From: Blastococcus sp. VKM Ac-2987
GTDB taxonomy: Bacteria > Actinomycetota > Actinomycetes > Mycobacteriales > Geodermatophilaceae
Direction: 5' to 3'
Length of the DNA stretch: 64,000 nt
NCBI RefSeq assembly: GCF_026967805.1
Contig: NZ_JAPVBG010000004.1
Location: 62,001-126,000 of the forward strand
Shown here: positions 1 through 7,895 of the stretch, piece after piece
Layout of the letters: the number at the start of each line of letters is the position of its first letter
Numbering within the stretch: position 1 is the first letter of the stretch
Made by a program: the position numbers and the translations under genes
Notes under the pieces: model-generated
Told to the model about the DNA's origin: nothing
The model's input: only the letters and a program-made list of their open reading frames with translations
Database searches by the model: none

Positions 1-731
1 GGACGCGCGCCCGGGTGCCCGCGCTGCTCCTGGTGCTGGCCGGCGTGCTCGCCGGGAGCCTGCTCTACACGCTGGCCAGCGTGGCCGGGTGGACGCCGAC
101 CGACCACCGGCTCGACGGCACCACCCTGGTCCCGGTGTTCTGGGTGGCGACCACCCTCGGCTTCGTGCTGGCCGGCGTCCGGCGGATCCGGGACCCCCGC
201 TTCTCCGCCGAGCGGCGCGACGGCCACCGGTTCCCCGCCGCGCTGCCCGCGGCGGTCGACGGCGTCCCCGCCCGGCTGATCGACGTCTCGCTGGGTGGCG
301 CGCAGGTGCGCGTCCGGGGGACCGGTGCGACGGTCGGGAGCGAGGTCGAGCTGGCCATCCGGGTGCCCGACCGGCCCGCGCACGTCGTCTTCCGCGCGAC
401 CGTGCGCTCCCGGGCCGACGACGTCCACCGCGTGCAGTTCGTGGGACGGCAGTGGGTGCAGCTGGCGGCGCTGTCGGCGACCGCCTTCGGGGCGGGTGCC
501 GCCCGCTGGGCGGCCACGGTGGTCACCCCGCTCGCCGTGCCCGAGCCGGCGAGGACCGGGGCGCGGATCCCGGCCGCCCGCGTCCACCCGGACGCGGTCG
601 CGGCGGCGATGCGCAGCCCCGTCGTCTCCGCCGGTCGGCGCCCCGGCAGCGGCGACACCCAGCCCCTCCCGCGGTTGACGCCGGAGCTGGAGCGGGCGCT
701 GTCCGGCGCCGTCGGTAGCACCGGACCGTGA
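1..731 (+). CDS. PilZ-domain membrane protein, 3' part (5' end outside window)
   Basis: The frame is open to the left edge, so a GTG at 15 is probably internal. Two hydrophobic segments (about residues 2-23 and 37-54 counted from 15) precede a PilZ domain (about 65-160) with both c-di-GMP contacts: the arginine-rich RRDGHR segment (RxxxR type) and DVSLGG (D/NxSxxG). Membrane helices followed by PilZ are how bacterial cellulose-synthase-like glycosyltransferases end, so this is inferred to be the regulatory C-terminus of a family-2 glycosyltransferase making an exopolysaccharide at the membrane. A stand-alone PilZ membrane protein is the alternative. The C-terminal 70 residues are low complexity. 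A weak hairpin (GGTGAT-CCGC-ATCACC, 775-790) follows the stop. Confidence 0.75.
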   Translation, partial: TRARVPALLLVLAGVLAGSLLYTLASVAGWTPTDHRLDGTTLVPVFWVATTLGFVLAGVRRIRDPRFSAERRDGHRFPAALPAAVDGVPARLIDVSLGGAQVRVRGTGATVGSEVELAIRVPDRPAHVVFRATVRSRADDVHRVQFVGRQWVQLAALSATAFGAGAARWAATVVTPLAVPEPARTGARIPAARVHPDAVAAAMRSPVVSAGRRPGSGDTQPLPRLTPELERALSGAVGSTGP

Positions 732-885
732 CCACCGGTCCTGGGGCGGCGCCCCGCGGCGGACGTCACCCAGCGGTGATCCGCATCACCAGATCGCGGG
801 GGCGAGCCGTCCGTCTCGACGACGGCGAGGCGGCGCGGCAGGCTGGCGGGGAACGACCGAACCGGCTGGAGAGGACGGACGGCAC

Positions 886-1098
886 ATGGCTGCAGCGCGC
901 TACGAGTACAAGGTCGAGGAGATCCGCGAGGGGATGATCGGCGGCAAGATGTCCGGCGGGAAGCTGGAGAAGGTGCTGAACGAGCACGCCCGCCAGGGCT
1001 GGCAGCTCAAGGCGATCACCTCGGTCGAGGTGAAGGGCCGCATCGGCCCGGGCGGGGTCGACGGCGTCCTGGTGACCTTCGAGCGCCCGGTGGCATGA
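886..1098 (+). CDS. DUF4177 family small protein
   Basis: A 70-residue protein starting MAAARYEYKVEEIREG and containing the typical LNEHARQGWQL core followed by a basic stretch and a C-terminal strand, the usual DUF4177 pattern. The family is a small soluble fold of unknown function. The ATG follows a purine-rich stretch (GAGAGGAC). Its stop overlaps the next start as ATGA, so the two are translationally coupled. No catalytic residues are evident. Confidence 0.8.
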   Translation: MAAARYEYKVEEIREGMIGGKMSGGKLEKVLNEHARQGWQLKAITSVEVKGRIGPGGVDGVLVTFERPVA

Positions 1099-1646
1099 GC
1101 CCGGAGCTCCTGGGCGGCGACCAGTTGTCGGCGCGCGCCGCCGCGGGCATCTCCCGCGACGAGGCGTTGGCGCTGTTCGACGTCGCCCCGCCCGTCGCCG
1201 TCGACGGGATGGCCGGGCGCTGGCGGGGGAGCGGGCTGCCCACCGGCTCGCCGCTGGACGGGCTGCTGGAGGCCTACGGCTGGTGGGGCAAGGAGTTCGT
1301 CGACGCAGAGACGGTGCACCCGCTGCTGTTCGGCACCCGGTCGGGGCCGCGCCCGGTCGATCCCGCGTTCGTGCCGGTGGGCGTGCTGCGCGATCTGCCC
1401 GGGCTCGCGCACTCCCGGGCGGCGCGGGCGGTGTTCCACGTCGCCCGGCCGCTGCTCACCACGACCAGGCCGAGGGCCCGGCTGCGCGCGGTCGAGCACC
1501 GCGGCGTGGTGACCGCCGCGATGGTGTACGACGCGCTGCCGGTCATCGACGTCTTCCGGCGGGTGGACGGCCGCACCGTGCTCGGCCTGATGGACCTGCG
1601 CGGTCTGCCCGACCCGTTCTTCTTCCTGCTCAGGCGGGAGAGCTGA
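1095..1646 (+). CDS. GXWXG/DUF4334 domain protein
   Basis: A 183-residue protein. The N-terminal half carries GRWRGSGLPTG (the GXWXG motif) and YGWWGKEF; the C-terminal half resembles DUF4334 (VEHRGVVTAAMVYDALPVID, then the FFFLLRR end). These domains usually occur together in actinobacterial proteins of unknown function, sometimes likened to lipid- or ligand-binding beta barrels. It is coupled to the DUF4177 gene by an ATGA overlap, and its last 17 bases overlap the convergent arsC. No signal peptide is visible. Confidence 0.75.
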   Translation: MSPELLGGDQLSARAAAGISRDEALALFDVAPPVAVDGMAGRWRGSGLPTGSPLDGLLEAYGWWGKEFVDAETVHPLLFGTRSGPRPVDPAFVPVGVLRDLPGLAHSRAARAVFHVARPLLTTTRPRARLRAVEHRGVVTAAMVYDALPVIDVFRRVDGRTVLGLMDLRGLPDPFFFLLRRES

Positions 1647-2043
1647 CCCCGAGCTCGGTGAGCAGCCCGCGGATGCGGCCCTCGATCTCGTCGCGGATCG
1701 GGCGCACCGAGGCCACGCCCTTGCCGGCCGGGTCCTCCAGGGCCCAGTCCAGGTAGCGCTTGCCCGGGAAGATCGGGCAGGCGTCGCCGCACCCCATGGT
1801 GATGACGACGTCGGAGGCCTCCACCGCATCGGTGGTGAGTACCTTCGGCCGCTGGTCGGAGATGTCGATGCCCACCTCGGCCATCGCCTCGACCGCCGCC
1901 GGGTTCACCCGGTCGCCGGGCAGCGACCCGGCCGACCGCACCTCCACGGCGTCGCCGGCCAGGTGGCGCAGCCAGCCGGCGGCCATCTGGGACCGGCCGG
2001 CGTTGTGCACGCAGACGAACAGGACGCTGGGGCGGTCACTCAC
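1630..2043 (-). CDS. arsC: Arsenate reductase, LMW-phosphatase fold, mycothiol type
   Basis: Reduces arsenate to arsenite in the cytosol. The 137-residue protein has the P-loop CVHNAGRS (nucleophile C11, R17), the RSAGS segment and the GCGDACPIFPGKRYLDW block typical of actinobacterial ArsC enzymes that use mycothiol/mycoredoxin. It starts at GTG behind GAGGAGATCCC, the same ribosome-binding stretch found before arsR. It is the last gene of the leftward ars operon, 22 nt after the FAD oxidoreductase, and its 3' end overlaps the convergent gene by 17 bp. It is the second arsenate reductase of the operon; unlike the other it has no N-terminal helical domain. Confidence 0.93.
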   Translation of the reverse strand: MSDRPSVLFVCVHNAGRSQMAAGWLRHLAGDAVEVRSAGSLPGDRVNPAAVEAMAEVGIDISDQRPKVLTTDAVEASDVVITMGCGDACPIFPGKRYLDWALEDPAGKGVASVRPIRDEIEGRIRGLLTELGVSSPA

Positions 2044-2065
2044 GGGATCTCCTCGATCGAGAGGC

Positions 2066-3481
2066 TCATCGAGCCGGTGCTGGGGACGGGGCGGTGAGCC
2101 CGGGGGATCGGTGTTCCCGGCTCCACGCCTGGGCAGCCACCTGGACGGCGTCCCAGGGCGACCCGAGCGGCGGTGTGTAGGCCAGGTCGAGATCGGCCAC
2201 GCCCTCCACCGTCATGGCGTGGAACAGGGCCGTAGCGAAGACGTCGGCGCGTCTGGCGACCTCGCTACCCAGCCGGCCGACCAGCTGGGCGCCGAGCAGC
2301 CGGCCGGTGCCGGCGTCGCCGGTCACCCGGATCGTGATCGGTCGGGCGCCGGGGTAGTAGGCCTTGTGGTCGTCGGCGATGGTCAGCGTGGTGACCGGCC
2401 GGAAGCCGGCGGCGGCCGCCTCGTGCTCGAGCAGCCCGGTGCGGGCGGCGACCAGGTCGAAGACCTTGACCACCTGCGTGCCGACGCTGCCGGCGAAGCG
2501 GGCGTGGCCACCGGCGGCGTTGGCGCCGGCCACCCGTCCCTGCTTGTGCGCGGTGGTCCCCAGGGGCAGGTAGGTGCTGCCCATCAGGCGGTGGTGCGTG
2601 GTCACGCAGTCCCCGGCCGCCCAGACGTGCGGCAGGCCGGTGGCCATCGTGTCGTCCACGACCACCGCACCCCCGGCGCCGGTGCTCGCGCCGGCGTCCA
2701 GCAGGAGCTGCACGTCCGGACGGACGCCGGCGACGAAGAGGACCAGGTCGAAGGTCCGCTCCAGCCGGTTCCCCGCGGCAGTGGCGGCGATCCGCCCGTC
2801 GTCGGTCCGGGCCAGTGCGGTGACGCCGGTGCCGGTGAGCACCTCGACGCCGTGGGCCGCCATCTCCGCGCGTACCAGGGCACCGAGTTCGGCGTCGACG
2901 GTCGCCAGCACCTCGGCGGGGCGCTGGGCCACGGTGGTGGTGATGCCCCGGGCGACGAGCGCCTCGGCCATCTCCACGCCGATGTAGCCCGCGCCCACGA
3001 TGATCGCGTCGCGCACCGGGCGGGTGGTGAGGCCGGCCATCAGGGCGTGCATGTCGCCGATCGTGTGCAGCAGGTGCACGCCGTCAGCCGGTCCCAGGGC
3101 GTCCGGACCGACGCCGTCGATCTCCGGGACGACCGGACGCGCTCCGGTGCCCACGACCAGCTCGTCGTAGGCCAGCAGCTCCTCCGACCGGTCCGGGCCG
3201 GTCACCGCGATCCGCTGCCCGGCCACGTCGATGCCGGTGGCCCGGGTGCCGACCCGCAGGGTCAGCCCGGCCGCCTCGAGGTCGGCGTGCGTGCGGTGCG
3301 CCAGAGCCTGCCAGGGCCGCACCTCGCCGGAGACGTAGTAGGGGATCCCGCAGATGGAGAAGTTCGGGTAGGCGTCCGCCACCACGACGGTGACCTCCGC
3401 GGACGGGTCGAGCTCGCGGGCGCGCAGGCCGGCGGAGATGCCGGCGTCGCTCCCGCCGATGACGACCAGACGACGGCTCAC
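2066..3481 (-). CDS. FAD-dependent pyridine nucleotide-disulfide oxidoreductase of the ars operon
   Basis: A 471-residue flavoprotein related to CoA-disulfide reductases and NADH oxidases. The N-terminal dinucleotide fold has VVIGGSDAGISAG, and FSICGIPYY places a redox cysteine at C44 as in the CoADR group. A second NAD(P)-binding motif is IVGAGYIGVEMAE, and VWAAGDC is the FAD contact. A C-terminal dimerisation domain is present. It starts at GTG and overlaps the stop of the preceding arsC by GTGA, so it is translated with the ars genes. Its role is not fixed by sequence; reducing a thiol or persulfide linked to arsenate reduction is inferred from context. Confidence 0.85.
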   Translation of the reverse strand: MSRRLVVIGGSDAGISAGLRARELDPSAEVTVVVADAYPNFSICGIPYYVSGEVRPWQALAHRTHADLEAAGLTLRVGTRATGIDVAGQRIAVTGPDRSEELLAYDELVVGTGARPVVPEIDGVGPDALGPADGVHLLHTIGDMHALMAGLTTRPVRDAIIVGAGYIGVEMAEALVARGITTTVAQRPAEVLATVDAELGALVRAEMAAHGVEVLTGTGVTALARTDDGRIAATAAGNRLERTFDLVLFVAGVRPDVQLLLDAGASTGAGGAVVVDDTMATGLPHVWAAGDCVTTHHRLMGSTYLPLGTTAHKQGRVAGANAAGGHARFAGSVGTQVVKVFDLVAARTGLLEHEAAAAGFRPVTTLTIADDHKAYYPGARPITIRVTGDAGTGRLLGAQLVGRLGSEVARRADVFATALFHAMTVEGVADLDLAYTPPLGSPWDAVQVAAQAWSREHRSPGLTAPSPAPAR

Positions 3482-4128
3482 GCGCCGAGCTCGGCGAGCA
3501 GCCCCCGCACGCGGGTCTCGATGTCCGCGGCGATGCCGTCCACCACGTCCGGGCCCTGCCCCGCCGGGTCGGCGACGTCCCAGTCCAGGTACCGCTTCCC
3601 GGGATAGACCGGGCAGGCGTCGCCGCAGCCCATGGTGATGACGACATCGGCGGCCTGCACGACGTCGTCGGTCAGCGGTTTGGGGAAGGCGTCGGTCACG
3701 GTCATCCCACGGGCGGTGAGCACCTCGAGCACGACGGGGTCGACCGTGTCGGCGGGCATGGACCCGGCCGAGCGGACGTGCACCCGCCCCTCCGACAGGT
3801 GCTCGACCATCGCGGCGGCCATCTGGGAGCGCCCGGCGTTCTGCACGCAGACGAAGAGCACCTCGGGTGCTTCCTTGGCCAGCACCCCCTTGGCCTGCGC
3901 CAGCGCGGTCAGTCGCTCGGTGGCGAAGCGGCAGGTCAGCACCGGCAGGTGCGCCTTCACCCGCGCGGTCCGACCTAGGGCCGCATAGGACTCGAAGACC
4001 ATCCGCTCGACGGTCTCGGGACTCACCATGCCCGCGAAGCGGGTCGCCAGGTCGTCGACGTGGCGCCGCAGCACCAGGTTCGGGTCCAGCAGCCCCGGAA
4101 AGCCGGTGGACGGATCCGTCCGCGTCAT
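3478..4128 (-). CDS. arsC: Arsenate reductase with N-terminal three-helix domain
   Basis: A 216-residue protein. Residues 1-85 are an all-helical extension seen in a subset of actinobacterial ArsC proteins; residues 88-216 form the LMW-phosphatase arsenate reductase, with CVQNAGRS (C94 to R100), VRSAGS and GCGDACPVYPGKRYLDW. The ATG at 4128 overlaps the acr3 stop as ATGA, and its stop overlaps the oxidoreductase start as GTGA, so reductase, exporter and oxidoreductase are tightly coupled. An open frame continues upstream but runs through acr3 with unrelated arginine-rich sequence, so the ATG is preferred. The helical part may bind a partner or the thiol cofactor system (inference). Confidence 0.92.
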   Translation of the reverse strand: MTRTDPSTGFPGLLDPNLVLRRHVDDLATRFAGMVSPETVERMVFESYAALGRTARVKAHLPVLTCRFATERLTALAQAKGVLAKEAPEVLFVCVQNAGRSQMAAAMVEHLSEGRVHVRSAGSMPADTVDPVVLEVLTARGMTVTDAFPKPLTDDVVQAADVVITMGCGDACPVYPGKRYLDWDVADPAGQGPDVVDGIAADIETRVRGLLAELGA

Positions 4129-5252
4129 CGCGCTCCCTCGTCGAGGCGGGCCGGAACGGTCGGGTCGCCGGGGAACCAGCGGCGGGCGGCCCACAGCGAG
4201 ACGTAGACCAGCGCCACGAGGACCGGGACCTCGATCAGCGGGCCGACGACGCCGGCCAGGGCCTGACCGCTGGCGACGCCGAACGTGCCGATGGCGACGG
4301 CGATGGCCAGCTCGAAGTTGTTGCCGGCCGCGGTGAAGGCGAGGGTCGCCGTCTTCGCGTAGCCCAGGCCCAACTGCATGCCGAGCAGGAAGGAGCCGCC
4401 GAACATGAGGAAGAAGTAGGCCAGCAGCGGCAGCGCGATGCGGGCGACGTCCCACGGCTGGGAGGTGATCGCGTCGCCCTGCAGCGCGAAGAGCATCACG
4501 ATCGTGAAGAGCAGCCCGTAGAGCGCCACCGGGCCGATGCGCGGCAGGAAGCGCTGCTCGTACCAGGCCCGGCCGCGGCGTCGCTCACCGATCGTGCGGG
4601 TGAGGAAGCCGGCCAGCAGCGGGATGCCGAGGAAGACCAGCACCGAGACGACGATCGCCCAGAAGCTGAACTCCGCCGACGTCGTCGACAGGCCCAGCCA
4701 ACCGGGCAGCACCTGCAGGTAGAACCAGCCGAGCACGGCGAAGGCGAGGATCTGGAAGACCGAGTTGATCGCGACGAGCACGGCGCCTGCCTCGCGGTCG
4801 CCGCAGGACAGGTCGTTCCAGATCAGCACCATGGCGATGCAGCGGGCCAGGCCCACGATGATCAGGCCGGTGCGGTACTCGGGCAGGTCGGGCAGCAGCA
4901 GCCAGGCCAGCGCGAACATCAGCGCCGGGCCGAGCAGCCAGTTGAGCACCAGGCTGGCGCCGAGCAGCTTCCGGTCACCGGTGACCCGGTCCAGCTCGGA
5001 GTACCGGACCTTGGCCAGCACCGGGTACATCATCAGCAGCAGCCCGATGGCGATCGGCAGGCTCACGTCGCCCACCTCGACCGCCGAGAGGGCGTCGTCC
5101 AGGCCCGGGACCCAGCGGCCCAGCGCGAGCCCGAGGGCCATCGCCGCGATGATCCAGACCGGCAGGAACCGGTCCAGCGGAGAGAGCTTCTGCAGGACCG
5201 GCGCGTCGGCCGGGACGTCGGTGCGTGCGGTCTCGCGGACGGCGTCGCTCAT
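4125..5252 (-). CDS. acr3: ACR3-family arsenite efflux permease
   Basis: A 375-residue membrane protein with about ten hydrophobic segments that expels As(III) at the plasma membrane. It has the ACR3 signature ARCIAMVLIWNDLSCGD, including the conserved cysteine used for arsenite, and AGNNFELAIAVAIGTFG near the C-terminus. It belongs to the ACR3 type, not the larger ArsB type. The ATG overlaps the arsR stop (ATGA) and its stop overlaps the downstream arsC start. Size is normal for ACR3, and no ArsA ATPase gene is nearby, so export should be driven by the membrane potential. Confidence 0.95.
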   Translation of the reverse strand: MSDAVRETARTDVPADAPVLQKLSPLDRFLPVWIIAAMALGLALGRWVPGLDDALSAVEVGDVSLPIAIGLLLMMYPVLAKVRYSELDRVTGDRKLLGASLVLNWLLGPALMFALAWLLLPDLPEYRTGLIIVGLARCIAMVLIWNDLSCGDREAGAVLVAINSVFQILAFAVLGWFYLQVLPGWLGLSTTSAEFSFWAIVVSVLVFLGIPLLAGFLTRTIGERRRGRAWYEQRFLPRIGPVALYGLLFTIVMLFALQGDAITSQPWDVARIALPLLAYFFLMFGGSFLLGMQLGLGYAKTATLAFTAAGNNFELAIAVAIGTFGVASGQALAGVVGPLIEVPVLVALVYVSLWAARRWFPGDPTVPARLDEGAR

Positions 5253-5587
5253 GCCGGCACCGCCGTGTCGAAGAGGCTGGCGACCGCGCTGAGCGCAGCC
5301 GGGCGGACGGCGTAGTAGACCCACACCCCGCGCTTGTCGCGGTCGAGCAGGCCGGCGGAGTGCAGCACCTTGAGGTGGTGGCTGATCGTCGCCTGGGTGA
5401 GGTCGAAGGCGTCGTTCAGGTCGCAGACGCAGGCCTCTCCGGATGCGCTGGAGGCGATCAGGCTGACCAGCCGCAGGCGGACCGGGTCGGCCAGCGCCTT
5501 GAGCAGCGGAACCACCTGCTCGGCCTGCTCGGCGCTCATCGCGGTACCGGACAGGGGGGTGCAGCAGGCCAGGCCGGGCTCGCTCAT
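5249..5587 (-). CDS. arsR: ArsR-family arsenite-responsive repressor
   Basis: A 112-residue winged-helix repressor. Recognition helix region: FDLTQATISHHLKVLHSAGL. As(III) is probably sensed by the N-terminal pair C8-C9 (GLACCTP) together with C53/C55 in EACVCDL, an arrangement recalling Corynebacterium glutamicum ArsR (N-terminal CC plus a distant Cys), not only the CVCDL helix site of E. coli. The ATG lies behind GAGGAGATCCC. It is the first gene of the leftward operon and overlaps acr3 by ATGA. It probably represses both its own operon and the divergent arsI-like gene. Confidence 0.93.
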   Translation of the reverse strand: MSEPGLACCTPLSGTAMSAEQAEQVVPLLKALADPVRLRLVSLIASSASGEACVCDLNDAFDLTQATISHHLKVLHSAGLLDRDKRGVWVYYAVRPAALSAVASLFDTAVPA

Positions 5588-5617
5588 GGGATCTCCTCGC
5601 TGGGGACGTCGACCGCA

Positions 5618-5645
5618 ATCGTAACGACGAGCATCGTATTGACAA
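5618..5645 (-). promoter_or_regulatory. Leftward ars operon promoter
   Basis: Reading the minus strand, TTGTCA (5645-5640) and TACGAT (5623-5618) are separated by 16 bp and sit 30 bp upstream of the arsR ATG. On the other strand the same stretch gives TTGACA (5639-5644), a possible -35 for arsI, although its -10 is poor. An imperfect inverted repeat, GCATCG (5631-5636) and CGATGC (5650-5655), straddles the -35 and could hold ArsR. Confidence 0.6.
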
Positions 5646-5676
5646 GTATCGATGCCAGTGTTCATCCTCGCTTCAT

Positions 5677-5696
5677 ACATCGACGTCCGTCGATGT
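5677..5696. promoter_or_regulatory. 20-bp inverted repeat, likely ArsR operator before arsI
   Basis: ACATCGACGTCCGTCGATGT is a perfect inverted repeat: 9-bp arms around a TC centre. It ends 20 bp before the arsI-like GTG, just ahead of its AGGAGG. Position and symmetry suit a dimeric ArsR site controlling the divergent gene. The operator assignment is inference. Confidence 0.55.
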
Positions 5697-5716
5697 CGTC
5701 TCCAGGAGGTCTCCCC

Positions 5717-6184
5717 GTGTCCCGTGTGCAGCTCGCCCTCCGCGTCGCCGACCTCGACGCCGCCGTCGACTTCTACTCGCGCCTCTTCGACACCGAGCCC
5801 GCCAAGCGCCGGCCCGGCTACGCCAACTTCGCCGTCGCCGAGCCGCCGCTGAAGCTGGTGCTGCTCGAGGGCGAGGCCGGTGAGACCACCCGCATGGACC
5901 ACCTCGGCGTCGAGGTCGCCTCCTCGGACGAGGTCGCCGCGGCCACCGGCCGGCTGGCCGACGCGGGCCTCGCCACGCGCGTCGAGAACGAGACCACCTG
6001 CTGCTACGCCGTCCAGGACAAGGTCTGGGTGAGCGGGCCCGGCGGGGAGCCGTGGGAGGTCTACACCGTCACGGCCGACGCCCGGCCGGACCTGGAGGGG
6101 CAGACCGCGGCCGAGCTCTCCGCCGTCTCCGGCGACGGCTCGTGCTGCCGGACCGACGCCGGGAAGGCAGCGGCCTGCTGCTGA
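5717..6184 (+). CDS. arsI: ArsI/CadI-like metalloenzyme (C-As lyase type)
   Basis: A 155-residue protein of the vicinal-oxygen-chelate fold (SRVQLALRVADLDAAVDFY start). ArsI enzymes use Fe(II) and O2 to cleave the C-As bond of trivalent organoarsenicals. Probable metal ligands are Q5, H62 (MDHLGVEV) and E114 (PWEVYTV), matching the Gln/His/Glu set I recall for Thermomonospora curvata ArsI; C95-C96 (TTCCYA) is the substrate thiol pair. The C-terminus carries two more Cys pairs (143-144, 154-155). GTG start with AGGAGG seven bases upstream. It diverges from arsR and probably shares its control. Mycobacterial CadI, a cadmium-induced relative, is the alternative name. Confidence 0.88.
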   Translation: MSRVQLALRVADLDAAVDFYSRLFDTEPAKRRPGYANFAVAEPPLKLVLLEGEAGETTRMDHLGVEVASSDEVAAATGRLADAGLATRVENETTCCYAVQDKVWVSGPGGEPWEVYTVTADARPDLEGQTAAELSAVSGDGSCCRTDAGKAAACC

Positions 6185-6211
6185 CGCCGGTGCTCCGCGG
6201 CACCCTCGGCC

Positions 6212-6264
6212 GTCCTGGCTCACCTGGACGGGTCCTGGCTCACCGTCGGCCGTGAGCCAGGACC
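6212..6264. repeat. Triple GTCCTGGCTCAC element forming a terminator-like hairpin
   Basis: GTCCTGGCTCAC occurs at 6212-6223 and again at 6232-6243, then inverted at 6252-6263. The second and third copies form a perfect hairpin with 13-bp arms (6231-6243 and 6252-6264) and an 8-nt loop. It lies 47 bp after the arsI stop, so termination there is likely. The extra direct copy is not needed for a terminator and could allow alternative pairing. Confidence 0.7.
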
Positions 6265-6311
6265 CTGTGTGACCAGGTGACCTGATCATCACGGTCGGGC
6301 AGGATGCGGGT

Positions 6312-7250
6312 GTGGAGCTCGACGAGGTGGCCGACGAGCTGTACGAGGTGCCGCCCGAGGAGTTCGTCGCCGTCCGCACGGCCCGGCAGGACGACGCGAA
6401 GGCCGCCGGTGACAAGGCGCTGGCCAAGCAGATCGGCGCGCTGCCCAAGCCGTCGTCCGCCGCGTGGGCGTGCAACCTGCTGGTGCACGCCCACCGCGCC
6501 GAGATCGAGGGACTGGTCGAGCTCGGCACCCTGCTCCGGGAAGCGCAGGACAACCTGGCCGGCGACGAGCTCAAGGCGCTCGACGTGCAGCGGCGCCAGC
6601 TGCTGAGCGCCCTCACCCGGCAGGCACGGGCTCTTGCCCACGAGCGTGGCCACCCGGTGAGCTCCGCCGTCGCCACCCAGGTCGAGGAGACGCTGCGGGC
6701 GGCGATGTCCGATCCCGAGGCCGGCGAGGCGCTGCTGTCGGGGCGGCTGTCGTCCCCGATGTCCTACAGCGGCATGGGCGAGCTCGTCGGCCGGCCGAAG
6801 CTCCACCTCGTCCCGCCGCCGGAGCCGGCCGAGCGCACCTCCGCGAAGCGCCCGGCGCCCAGGAAGCCCGCGGGGGAGTCGGCGGCCGACCGCCGGGCGC
6901 GCGAGCAGGAGGAGCGCCGGCAGGCTGCCGAGGCCAAGCGGCAGCGCGAGCTGGCCCAGGCCCGGGCGGCTGCCGACGAGGCCGAGGCGGCGGCCGAGGA
7001 CGCGGAGTCGGCGCTCCGGGAGCACCGCCGCGCGGCCGAGGAGCTGGCCGCCCGCCGTGCGGAGCTGCAGGAGCGCGTCGAGGAGCTGGCCGACCAGCTC
7101 GCCGAGGCGGAGCGCGAGGCAGCGGAGGCGGCCACCGCGCTCAAGCGCGAGGAGCGCCGCCTGGCCGGGGCCGAGAGGGCGGCGGCCGAGGCCGCCGAGG
7201 TCCGCGAGCACGCGCTGGCCCGGGTCGCCCAGCTCTCGGAGGCCGACTGA
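6312..7250 (+). CDS. Coiled-coil protein of unknown function
   Basis: A 312-residue cytosolic protein. Residues 1-150 are mixed and mostly helical (VADELYEVPPEEFVAVRTAR, then KALAKQIGALPKPSSAAWA); a Pro-rich linker (about 160-190) leads into a long Ala/Glu/Arg-rich coiled coil (about 190-305). The N-terminal half resembles a family common in actinobacteria and annotated only as hypothetical. GTG start, no clear Shine-Dalgarno. No membrane segment or enzyme motif is visible. It stands alone between the ars island and dinB. Confidence 0.75.
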   Translation: MELDEVADELYEVPPEEFVAVRTARQDDAKAAGDKALAKQIGALPKPSSAAWACNLLVHAHRAEIEGLVELGTLLREAQDNLAGDELKALDVQRRQLLSALTRQARALAHERGHPVSSAVATQVEETLRAAMSDPEAGEALLSGRLSSPMSYSGMGELVGRPKLHLVPPPEPAERTSAKRPAPRKPAGESAADRRAREQEERRQAAEAKRQRELAQARAAADEAEAAAEDAESALREHRRAAEELAARRAELQERVEELADQLAEAEREAAEAATALKREERRLAGAERAAAEAAEVREHALARVAQLSEAD

Positions 7251-7265
7251 CCCACCCCGGGCGGA

Positions 7266-7802
7266 TCAGCCCATGGTCTTCTGGCCGTCGAGGGACTCCC
7301 GGAGGATGTCGGCGTGCCCGGCGTGCTGGGCGGTCTCGGCCACGATGTGCAGGAACACCCGCCGGGCCGACCGCACCGCCCCCGGCGGGAACCACGGCGC
7401 CTCGGGCAGCGGGTGGGCCAGGTCGAGGTCGGGCAGCGTGCGCACCAGGTCGTCGGTCCGCTGCGCCACCTCCGCGTAGCGCGCCAGGATGCCGGCGAGG
7501 GTCTCGTCGGGGCGCATGCGGAACTCCTCGCCCCACGCCTCGATCTGGTCCGGGTCGTCCGACGCGGCCATCGCCGAGGTGCCCTCGAGGATGAAGTCCA
7601 CCCACGCCTCCTCGGTGCCGGCGACGTGCTTGACCAGCCCGCCGAGGGTGAGCTCGCTGGCGGTCGGCCGGAGCCGCGCCTGCTCGTCGGTGAGGCCCTG
7701 CACGGTGAACCGCAGGAAGTGCCGGTGCGCGGCGAGCGTCTCGAGGAGGTCGGCGCGCTCGGCGGTGAGGGAGGTCTGGCTGGTCACGGTCTGGCTGGTC
7801 AT
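7266..7802 (-). CDS. DinB-superfamily protein
   Basis: A 178-residue four-helix DinB/YfiT-like protein (MTSQTVTSQTSLTAERADLL start). LGGLVKHVAGTEEAWVDFIL holds one histidine and ETAQHAGHADILRE the other two of the usual DinB metal triad. Family members are thiol-dependent transferases or hydrolases of mostly unknown substrate. The ATG at 7802 has GGAGGG seven bases upstream; an ATG 33 bp further up lacks one. It is divergent from a WYL regulator, which likely controls it. Confidence 0.85.
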   Translation of the reverse strand: MTSQTVTSQTSLTAERADLLETLAAHRHFLRFTVQGLTDEQARLRPTASELTLGGLVKHVAGTEEAWVDFILEGTSAMAASDDPDQIEAWGEEFRMRPDETLAGILARYAEVAQRTDDLVRTLPDLDLAHPLPEAPWFPPGAVRSARRVFLHIVAETAQHAGHADILRESLDGQKTMG

Positions 7803-7850
7803 GGTCGGGCCCTCCGTCGGGGGTGGATCGGTCATGTCCGACGCTAGGGG

Positions 7851-7866
7851 GAATTGGTGCCAGTTC
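7851..7866. promoter_or_regulatory. Palindrome between dinB-like and WYL regulator genes
   Basis: GAATTGGTGCCAGTTC has the symmetry GAAnTGGnnnCCAnTTC. It lies 49 bp from the DinB start and 30 bp from the regulator start, where an autoregulating WYL protein would bind. The assignment is inference from position and symmetry. Confidence 0.45.
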
Positions 7867-7895
7867 CTGTCACCGGTGCGGCAGACTCTGGTGCC

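Noticed and set aside
1760..3607. 615-codon plus-strand open frame across the ars operon
   Set aside because: No domain, start or ribosome-binding site; opposite strand holds recognised enzymes.
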